From Chondrus crispus (Eukaryota > Rhodophyta > Florideophyceae > Gigartinales > Gigartinaceae): a DNA stretch of 64,000 nt. Under the pieces are notes generated by a model. That model was not told the DNA's origin. It saw nothing but the letters and a program-made list of their open reading frames with translations, and made no database searches. Both the position numbers and the translations under genes were made by a program. The stretch is from positions 352,958 to 416,957 of the forward strand of contig NW_005179222.1 of NCBI RefSeq assembly GCF_000350225.1, written 5' to 3'. Of the stretch, positions 1 through 8,309 are shown piece by piece. Each line of letters begins with the position of its first letter. The stretch's first letter is position 1.

Positions 1-2727
1 ATCGAGCGAGCCGACCGGAACTATCCCCTAAATTGAGGACCTAGCGTAGGGCCTCGTGATCCGTACGGAGGTTGAACGCGCTTCCGTATAGGTACGGCCG
101 TAGGGTGAGGATGCTCCACACTACGTCCAAGCATTCCTTTTCGGTAGTCGTATAATTGCGCTCCGCATCGGTCAACGCGCGGCTCCAATATCCGATCGGT
201 CGAATACCTCCATCGGGTTGCTCCTGTAGAAGGGCGCAACCCACTTGGTGTCCGTACGCGTCGGTGTCCAGCGTATATTTCCGTCCGTAGCGGGGAGCGC
301 GAGGATTGGCGGCGACACGAGGCGCCGCTTCAATTCCTCAAACGCCGCGTATTCCGCATCGGTTAAGATCTCGAACTCGTAGGGCTGATTCTTGCCGGTC
401 TTCTTATTCAGCGGCGCGGCGATCTTTGCGAATCCTTTCACAAACCGTCGGTAAACGTTGCACATCCCGAGAAAGGATCGCATTTCCGTTTGGTTTGTAA
501 GCGCGCGCGCGCTCTCGATCGCGATGACGTTGCGTCGCTCTACCTCCAATCGTCCTGGACGGATGACGTGCCCGAGATAGGTTACGGAGGTGTCGAAAAA
601 CGCTCACTTCACTAATTTTAGCGACACGCCCGCGGTATGTAGTAACCGTAGTACCTCGCGCACGTGCGCTATATGTTCCGTAACAGTTCGCGAGTAGACA
701 ATGACGTCATCGAGGTAGACCAGCGCGGTCTCCTATTTCACGCGGGACAGGATGATGTCGACCGCTCGTTGAAATGTCGCGGGCGCGTTTTTGAGACCGA
801 ACGGCATGCGGAGAAAGCAGTAGAGGCCCGAATGCGACGCGAACGTAGTTTTATCGCCGTCCTCCTCGGCGATCTCCATCTGCCAATACCCGCTATTACA
901 GTCTAGCGTGGTAAAGACAGTAGCATCGCCGAGCGAGTCGATACATTCGTCCATGCGCGGTAGTGGGTAGGAGTCACGAACCGTAACGGCGTTTAGCTTG
1001 CGATAGTCCACGCAGAACGGCATGGTCCCGTTCTTTTTAGGGACGAAGACCACGGGGCTCGCCCACTCGGGCGATGTCGGTTCGATGACTCTAGCGCGCA
1101 GCATGCGGTCGATTTCCTTCTTCTCCTTCTCGCGCGCGATGGGTCCGGCTCGGTAGGGTGCTTGGTAGATCGGCTTCGCACCGGGCTTCAGCTCGATGCG
1201 ATGCTTCGTAGCATCGATCTTACCAAAGTGGCCGGACAACATGTCCTTGAACTCGGACAGCATGTCCATAATTTCCGACCGGACGGTACTGTCTTCTGCA
1301 CCAATATGGACGTCTTCTTCCCACGAGCGGGTCTTCTCCGCGTCCGTATCGGTCCGCTCATCCGCGTTAGCGGGATTGCCACTGTGGGCGTCGTCCGTTT
1401 CCGGTTCTTCGCGTCGCGCGCCTCCTCCCGTAGCGGTGGTGGATTTAATTCTGCCATCGTCCGTAACGGGTCCTTCTCATCCCGCACATTCCCCCGCGGG
1501 TGAGGAATTAATCCTGCCTTCGTCCGTAGCGGATTCTTTGTGACGCGCGTATCCTTCCGTAGCGGTGGAGGATTGTCTTCTGCTATCGTCCGTAACTGGT
1601 TGTTCGCGTCGCGCTTGTTCCTTCGTAGCGGTCGAGGAATTATTTTTGTTCCCTCCCCCTTCCTTAGCGTCGGCCTCTCCGGGGACCGGCACGCCAAGTG
1701 TCAGGATGTGTGTGGGGGATGGCAACGCGAGACCGACAACGATATGCTTGGGGACGTGGACCGCGCGGTTTCCGAAGTTGCTAACAAGCACCGTAAACGG
1801 CTCGCCCTGGAAGAGGTCCATGACGCCCTGGGCCATCAGGCATAAATTCTTATGCGCCGTTTTGGGGTGGTTTTGCAGGAAGCAAAGCCCCCCAACCGGT
1901 GTTGCGACGCGTACCATCGCTTGGGTCATTGGGGGTATCGTGACCCCCTTGACTACGCGAATTTTCCGTGACGGTACGTTCGTCGGGAACTGCGCGCGCT
2001 TCCGGTCGGCCGAATTTTCCTCCTGTGCAAGCTGCTGCGACGGTCCCCTCGAGGCCATCTTGCGGTCGTGCCTCGAGGGAGTGACTCCAGTCAGCGCTAC
2101 GGACGGCGCATGATGGAACAGCACCTTCCTCTGCGGTGGCAAGATCGCCTTCACGTGGCGATCCAGGAACGTGGTTCCGAGGATACAGTCCACCGCAAGG
2201 TTGGTGACGACCAAGAACGGTACGGGCACGACGAACGCACCAATCTGGACGTACAGCTTGAGCTCGCCGAGGGCCTTCATCGACCTATTCGAAGCGTCGA
2301 TGAGCGGCGGGCTCCGCGCGGACTGGATGGCAGCGCGCCACGGTTCTGCCACACAGCGTAGGTGGATTGGATTCGGGCCGGCGCCCGAATCTAGAACCGG
2401 CGTGATGGCGCGCATCATCGCGCGTCGTTGTCCGACCGTTGCGGTGACCTTATAATTTTGCTTCTTGAAGAAGCAAATTGCCGCTTCGTCCGTTCGGCTC
2501 TGCGATTGCGCGCGTACCGAAGCGGTCGACGGGGTGCCTTGTTTATTGGGGCTTGGCACGGGGAGGATCGTCGACGCCTCTACTCGTCCTCCCCGGCTTT
2601 CCCCGTCAACCCAAGGTCCTCGGGCCCCTCGTCCGTCAGCGGTAACGCGGGTTCTTCGGATTGGACGGTCTCGCACGGCTCTACCACGTTGATGCCCGTG
2701 GAAGCCTGCGCACGCGAATTTCGCCAC
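1..2727 (-). pseudogene. Ty3/gypsy-1 pol remnant: protease, RT, RNase H (runs off left edge)
   Basis: Degenerate pol of a chromovirus-like gypsy element. Reading down the minus strand, the aspartic protease shows a D-S-G-A motif near 2391-2380 and an I-L-G-T-x-F-L-D strand. The reverse transcriptase shows VPKKNG, the LDCNSGYWQ block and MPFGLKNAPATFQR, and ends in YLDD near 690. An RNase H stretch reaches position 41. The RT is cut by a TAG near 731-733 where gypsy-2 in this window has Trp, and by a TGA near 597-599 where gypsy-2 has Cys. A one-base shift near 280-290 moves RNase H to another frame. Between protease and RT lies a tandem-repeat linker with a stop at 1477-1479. Integrase would lie to the left, outside the window. 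Family assignment is firm; inactivity is inferred from the breaks. Confidence 0.87.
1420..1650. repeat. 62-66 bp coding minisatellite in gypsy-1
   Basis: About three and a half imperfect head-to-tail units. Each carries a GTAGCGG-GGA box followed by ATCGTCCGTAACGG-like sequence, with unit boxes at about 1430, 1497, 1559 and 1625. It lies between the protease and RT regions of gypsy-1. On the minus strand it reads as a Ser/Thr/Ala/Asn-rich, or in another frame Pro/Arg-rich, linker. Gypsy-2 has no such array. Confidence 0.75.
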
Positions 2728-4961
2728 GCGGTCGGCGGTTGACGCTCGAACGGCGAACCTGGGCGGAGACCTTGACGGATCCGAAGCTTTTGATAATTGG
2801 CCTCGCGGGCCTGCAAAAGCTTCGAACGCAGCGCGCTATCCGCCACCAGAGGACATTGCTCCTGTCGGTGGGTCAGGTCCAGACAACACCGACACGGCGG
2901 GGGTCCAGGTAATCCTTGGTTGAAGAATCGCACCCGCTGGTTCTGTACTGGCCTTCCGTACGGATATGCGCGCGCGTCACCTTGGTGGGCGGGCGCCATC
3001 GGTGTGCCCGCCGGGGACGAGGCTGGTGACGGATGGTAACTAGTCAGCGGCGAGTTAAGCGAGCTCGGCGTCACCGGCAGGTCCGTCACCGCCAGTATCT
3101 CCTCCGTTTCGGTTCCGCGCGCTGTCGGGAGTTCAGATAGGGACTCCACCGACAGTACGGGTCTTGTCCGCGCGTTGCGCGTGAATCTTCTCACCGAATC
3201 GGACGGTGCTTGAGGCGACGCGAACGAGGTCGCCTGTCTTCGAGCCGAGCGGTGCGTCTCGCCTATCGCTTGCGCGTAGCGTGCCACTGCTTGGTAGTCT
3301 ACGCCCAGATGCGTCGCCAGATAATTCTGCACCTGCGCGCACGTCGCTGGCAGAAGTCCCTCAACGAAAAGGGACTTCAAGCGCCTGTCCGAAAATACGG
3401 TTCCGCAGCGCAACGCCTTGTCCCACAACTGGCTACTGTACACCTCCCCTGTCATATTTGAGCTCTGACGGAAGGAGGTGACATTACCGACCGCTTCGGA
3501 AATAGCTTCGTCCGTCGCGTACGTGCGTAATAAAAAGCTAACGACTTCCGCGTAGGTTTCGAGCATCTCGCGCTGCTCCGCATCGACCGCGATGGTGTTT
3601 CCGTGTAGCCTGGACTGCAGCAAGGCGTGAGCCGGCCCAGTCAAATAGAACTGGAAACACCATACGGCCGCGCCTTCGCTGACCCCATTGTGGTTGCAGG
3701 CCATCTTGAAGCGCGCGAGAAATCCTAGCACCGCGATTGGATCTTGACCACCGAACGTGTGGGTTTTCAGCTGGACGTCCAACTTCTTCCGATATTGGTT
3801 AACTCGCCGCGCGGTACTCGCGTCGTAGCGCGCGCTGCGATTTTCCAGCCTATACGTGCGGTAGTCGACGCCCTTGGTGAACAGGTCATTCAGCGGCCTG
3901 ATCACCGGCAACCGTTTCGGATCCCGCCTCGGGGCAGACCGGCGGTCTCTGCCCCTGCGATGGCGGTCTCCTTCTCCGCCGGGGCTACTGTAGCCCTCCG
4001 GATCGGAGTCTTATCGCCGGAACCGACGTCGGTCGCGCGCATTGCGGCCTCTTCGGTCGCTTCTGCGCGATCCGTCCTACTCGGTGTCCTCGTCATCGGA
4101 GGGGTATCCACCTCCTCCGGCATCGCGGTATCGCGTATAGCGTCCTTCGCAGTTATCATCGGAGGGGTAACCGACCCCTCCGGCATCGCGGTATCGCGCG
4201 TAGCGTCCGTCGTGGTTCTTGCGCGTCGCCCTGTGACGACGACTTGTGTCTTCTTCCTCGGAGGGGTTTTCTGTACCCTCCGACGTGTAGCCTTGAGCGT
4301 CGGGTGCGCTTCTTCTGCTCGACCGATACGGCTGTCGCTTTTCTGTCGCGAAGCGCCCCAGGCGGTTTTCTGTCCCGCGGGGCCAGCCGTATCGGCGAGT
4401 ACGGGAGGGCCATTTTCTGTGGGCCCTCCTGTAGCACCATAAATTAGTGGGAGGTAAATGGTCTTATCCTCCGGGTGAGGGGCCATTGTACTGATCCCGG
4501 GTGCGGCGCCGATCGGTTCAGCGTGTGTTAGCGTAGAATCCGGAGCGGTTGAGTCGCGCTGCTCGCGTGCGTCGACTCCTGCTCCGGCGAAGGTCGTGGC
4601 CAGACGATTGGCCACCGCGGAGCTGATGGCTCCCTTTAGAGCCGTACCGGACGGGGATTCTTCATCCACAGTGTTGAGCGCGGTCACCACCTCGCATTGG
4701 ACTTGAGCGGGTAGAAGTTCGTCCAAAAGCGGTGGTATCAGGCTGCGTACGTGCGCGTCCACGAGCGCGGGCACCGTTCGGTCGAGGCATACGCGCGCTA
4801 CCTGGGGGAGTTCCGTAGCGAGGAACTCCTCGACCCAGGCCTGGATGCGCGGCTAATTCGCGTCGACCATCCATTGGACGCGATTCTCAGTGCCTGCCGA
4901 CACGGCCGGCGTAACATCCGATGCGGACGCTCGCGTGCGGCCCGGTCGCGGTGGTGGTCCC
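2580..4961 (-). pseudogene. Ty3/gypsy-1 gag remnant with CCHC knuckle
   Basis: Gag of the same gypsy element, coding for the capsid/nucleocapsid precursor. The N-terminal part reads from 4961 to 3902 with a TAG at about 4853-4855. Around 3905-3911 the frame shifts and continues to 2580. The second part has the retrotransposon gag core (GGQDPIAVLGFL block) and, at 2894-2853, a perfect C-x2-C-x4-H-x4-C zinc knuckle. It overlaps the protease frame by about 150 bases in a different frame, a normal place for gag-pro frameshifting, although I cannot point to a slippery site. The 5' end is missing: the sequence changes abruptly to a copia LTR at 4962. Gypsy-2 gag at 44679-47249 is a diverged homologue. 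Confidence 0.82.
4094..4219. repeat. 63-bp tandem duplication in gypsy-1 gag
   Basis: Two units of 63 bp start at 4094 and 4157 with CATCGGAGGGGT. On the minus strand they encode two 21-residue units containing RDTAMPE and TPPM. A degenerate third CGGAGGGG box follows near 4258. The duplication is in frame and lies in the variable region between the N-terminal part and the core of Gag. Confidence 0.75.
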
Positions 4962-5898
4962 TGTTGTAATTCTACGACCACATGCAGACACGCATGACAC
5001 ACAACGACAGGTATGACAAGTGTAAAAGCAAAAACACTCCGCGTGATGAGCTGAGCAAGTTTGGTTTTCAACGTGTACAGGTGTGATTTCTGTACACGGT
5101 TGCACTCCACAGTACTTCAGGAGCAAGTTTGGTTTTCAACGCGTACACGTGTGAAATATGTACACGGTTGCACTGTACAGTACAATCTGAGCATGTTTCA
5201 TTTTCTCCGCCTGACACGTGTATGACCTAGACACATGTCCTCATAACACTGTCGGACGCGTACAGTACGCATGCAGTCTCACAGACAAAGTGTAGAACCT
5301 TGGTGGCGGGTGCCTGGCACGTCCCAAAGGTTTACAGCGTCCATGGAGTGCAGCACGAGTACAGCAGGACAAAAAGATACCGTTGCGCGAGTTTTGAATT
5401 CGTAAGGCAAAATGTGCACTGTTGTAATTGACAGTGGACAGAACCTCACGAGAGATTCAGATTCATAAGGCAACGTGTGCGCTGTAAACAGTCCTTGCAT
5501 GACTGATTTGAATTCGTAAGGCAACGTGTGAGCTGTAAACGTGCCTTACGAATTTGTGCCACGCTGGATTTGGAATAGTAAGGGAATTTGTGCTTGCTGT
5601 GCTTTGTTGTACTGCCTTACTAATTTCTCCGTCATGACAGTGCTAATTCGTAAGGCGGTTTTCTGTTCTGTTTGTTGGGCCATCGCCAGTTTGGCTGAGT
5701 AGCAAGACGGGCACATGTGTTAGAGCCAATACATTTGTAGTATGTGTGTCGTAGTGTTTGGTAGTAGAGTTCTAGAAGATTGCAGAAGTGTATAAGTAGT
5801 GCTAGAAGTTGGCGACTCAAGTAAATCGGTACCCAATCCTTCAACTTCACCTCATCAACCGTCCTTCGAATTCCCTTCGCCCCGCTGACCTACCATTA
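4962..5898 (+). mobile_element. Copia LTR, type A, fused to copia-2 fragment
   Basis: A 937-bp LTR starting TGTTGTAATTCTACGACC and ending CCATTA. It has the U3 CACGTG and ATTCGTAAGG boxes and the TATAAGTA core of the complete LTRs elsewhere in the window. The left flank is gypsy-1 gag and the right flank is copia-2 protease sequence with no primer site, so there is no target duplication and it is not a clean insertion. The same LTR/copia-2 junction recurs at 31520. Confidence 0.88.
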
Positions 5899-6245
5899 TG
5901 AGCCACTTGAATCCGCCTCTGTTCAGATGGGAACCAAGGCTAGTGCAAAGGTTGCCGGCCGTGGTGACGTTCACTTGAAGTTAAATGTAAATGGCCGCAT
6001 CGAACCGGGCAAGTTGACGGATGTATTGCACGTTCAGGACTTTGCGTTCTCTCTGCTCTCTGTCAGTCGAATGACTGAACTTGGACTATAAGTTGGGATC
6101 GAAAATGGAAAACGCATGGTCAGACGAGGCTCAACTGTAGTGGCGACTGCGACATTGGTTGGAGAACTTTACGTTCTCGACATTGTCAGTGACATCGGAG
6201 CTGCACATGCTGCCACTCTGCAAACGTGGCATGAGCGATTTGCAC
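5899..6245 (+). pseudogene. Copia-2 fragment: protease to GAG-pre-integrase, gag deleted
   Basis: This homologue of the copia-1 region around 9260-9590 carries the back half of the protease and the start of the zinc-finger region of integrase (WHERF). Gag, primer site and protease active site are absent: the LTR abuts codon sequence beginning near the ATGGGAACCAA motif. A TAA near 6089-6091 interrupts it and also occurs in the copy at 31521. The fragment continues at 13373 after the copia-1a insertion. Confidence 0.8.
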
Positions 6246-6682
6246 TGTTGTAATTCTACGACCACATGCTGATATGCATGACACACGACGACAGGTATGA
6301 CACGTGTAAAAGCAAAAACATTCCGCGTGACGAGCTGAGCAAGTTTCATTTTCAACGTGTACACGTGTGTTTTCTGTACACGGTTGCACTCTACAGTACT
6401 TCAGCAGCAAGTTTGGTTTTCAACGCGTACACGTGTGAAATATGTACACGGTTGCGGTGTACAGTACAATCTGAGCATGTTTCATTTTTCTTCGCCCGAC
6501 ACGTGTATGACCTGGACACATGTCCTCATTACACTGTCGGACGTGTACAGTACGCCTGCAGTCTTACAGACAAAGTGTAGAACCTTGGTGGCGGGTGCCT
6601 GGCACGTGCCAAAGGTTTACAGCGTCTATGGAGTGCAGCACGGGTACAGCAGGACAAAAAGATACCGTTGCGCGAGTTTTGA

Positions 6683-6941
6683 ATTCGTAAGGCAAAATGT
6701 GCACTGTTGTAATTGACAATGGACAGGACCTCACGAGAGATTCAGATTCATAAGGCAACGTGTGCGCTGTAAACAGTCCTTGCAGGATTGATTTGAATTC
6801 GTAAGGCAACGTGTGAGCTGTAAACGTGCCTTACGAATTTGTGCCACGCTGGATTTGGAATAGTAAGGGAATTTGTGCTTTGCTGTGCTTTGTTATACTG
6901 CCTTACTAATTTCTCCGTCATGACAGTGCTAATTCGTAAGG
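6683..6941. promoter_or_regulatory. U3 array of ATTCGTAAGG-type boxes
   Basis: Seven related 10-mers (ATTCGTAAGG, ATTCATAAGG, ATTAGTAAGG) lie in both orientations at about 6683, 6746, 6797, 6829 (-), 6860, 6901 (-) and 6932. Those at 6796-6808 and 6827-6839 form a perfect 13-bp inverted repeat with an 18-nt loop. Similar boxes occur in LTR B, near 16068, 16198 and 16290. They are likely factor-binding sites of the LTR promoter; the factor is unknown. Confidence 0.6.
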
Positions 6942-7076
6942 CGGTTTTCTGTTCTGTTTGTTGGGCCATCGCCAGTTTGGCTGAGTAGCAAGACGGGCAC
7001 ATGTGTTAGAGCCAATACATTTGTAGTATGTGTGTCGTAGTGTTTGGTAGTAGAGTTCTAGAAGATTGCAGAAGTG

Positions 7077-7099
7077 TATAAGTAGTGCCAGAAGTTGGC
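7077..7099 (+). promoter_or_regulatory. LTR core promoter: TATA box plus short dyad
   Basis: TATAAGTA at 7077-7084 is followed by GCCA-GAAGT-TGGC at 7087-7099. The arrangement is conserved in LTR B (16411-16433) and LTR C (minus, 14433-14411), although the rest of U3 differs. Transcription would be expected to start about 25-30 bases downstream of the TATA box. Confidence 0.65.
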
Positions 7100-7185
7100 G
7101 ACTCAAAGTAAATCGGTACCCAATCCTTCAACTTCACCTCATCAACCGTCCTTCGATTTCCCTTTGCCCCGCTGACCTTCCAGTA

Positions 7186-7199
7186 GGTTATGGGCCCAG
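7186..7199 (+). other. Primer binding site for a tRNA-iMet half molecule
   Basis: GGTTATGGGCCCAG follows the 5' LTR without a gap. It is complementary to CTGGGCCCATAACC, the anticodon arm (CAU anticodon) of eukaryotic initiator tRNA-Met, and not to a tRNA 3' end. Drosophila copia is known to prime from such a 5'-half fragment of tRNA-iMet. The same site is at 22485-22498 in copia-1b. Confidence 0.82.
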
Positions 7200-8309
7200 T
7201 TCAACGTTATTGTTTCGCTGTGTGTGTGCTCGTTCTCAGTTTCTGCTGCCGTTTTCGTGTTTGTTTCTGCTGTCGTTCTCGTTTTGGTCTCCGCTGTCGT
7301 TCTCGTTTTGGTTTCTGTTGTCGTTTCCGCCGCCGTTTTCATCGCCACCGTCGTTCGTTTTGTTCTATCGCCGTCTACTTGCTGTCGTTATCATCTTGGT
7401 CGTTCGTCTCCGTCTACCTGCTGTCGTTTCAACTTGGTGGATCTTCTTCGTGTCTGTTGCAGCTTGGTCTTGGCAATCGTTGTGTGAGCTGTGGGTGTAG
7501 TCCCTAGTCGCCAACGTACCATATCAATCCAAGAAGACTGCCCTTCGATCACGCCGGTGATCGTCGTAGCTGCCGATACCCTCGCTCTTGGTGAAAGGCT
7601 TGTGCCATTGGAAATTTGACTTGAGCGAGGGTCCGACCAAGAATCGTCGAGAGACGAAACACTGATTCTCGGGGAGGATCACAGTGTACTGGTCTAGTCG
7701 ATCCGCACTCTGCCTTCGGGAGGTGCGTCGGCGGTGTGGGTAACGCTCTCGGTATTAGCCCTATAGGTACGACTTCGGTCCCCTGGGTGAAGAGAATACG
7801 TGCCTAAACACTGAACCTCTCACTATACGTGTATAAGGTTGCGTACCTTGATTAAGTTCGCACGGAAGAGGGTGACCCTAGGCGTGATTGTGAACAAATC
7901 ACACGAGTACGACGAAGGCAGTTTCATTCTTGTGTTGTGGGAAACCTCATTGGGGTAGTACCGTATCAAGTTTGGACAAGCCGATTTCGGTTGCAAAGAC
8001 CGTTCGCGGTAGTGACCAAAAGTCCTGGTTCGTCTACAGGCAAAGTGTTGTGCTTACTCGTGGCACGTTTGATTTAGTTCACAGTCGAAAGACCCGCACT
8101 GGCCGACATACAGGGGTAGCGCCCTAAGGCATTTTTAAGAAGAATACGCTTGTTCCACTCCGCCGGGAACAAGCACCAAGAACGTTTCCGAGTAATCGCT
8201 ACAAACTTCTTATACGGGTGGGCTTGCCATTGTGTTGACTATCGGTTAACGGCTTGGGATCCCGGAACAGAAGACCTTGTATACTCGAAGGGTACATCCA
8301 TTCGGCGAA
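7200..8309 (+). other. Copia-1a leader (5' untranslated, 1.1 kb)
   Basis: This long leader has no convincing gene. The first part (7224-7350) is built of 24-bp GCTGTCGTTCTCGTTTTGG-like units, giving hydrophobic-looking shadow frames. GCTTGTTCC at 8148-8156 pairs with GGAACAAGC at 8166-8174 (9-bp stem, 9-nt loop) and is kept in copies 1b and 1c. That is the position where packaging or dimer signals sit in other retroelements; this role is only inferred. Confidence 0.7.

Larger units (their letters stand above)
6246..7185 (+). repeat. Copia-1a 5' LTR (type A, 940 bp)
   Basis: Begins TGTTG and ends CAGTA, directly followed by the primer site. U3 holds several CACGTG (G-box) palindromes, for example in ACACGTGT strings near 6298-6440, and a cluster of ATTCGTAAGG boxes at 6683-6941. 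The TATA box is at 7077. The 3' end of this LTR is TA, not the usual CA, and the perfect TSD supports that boundary. Confidence 0.92.

Noticed and set aside
7186-7199. A tRNA gene at the LTR edge
   Set aside because: Only the anticodon-arm complement is present (14 bases), with no A and B boxes; it is a primer site.
7066-7507. Hydrophobic frames in the copia-1 leader that look like a small membrane protein
   Set aside because: They come from 24-bp TCTCGTTTTGG-type repeats. Three overlapping frames look equally hydrophobic, and lengths differ between copies 1a and 1b.
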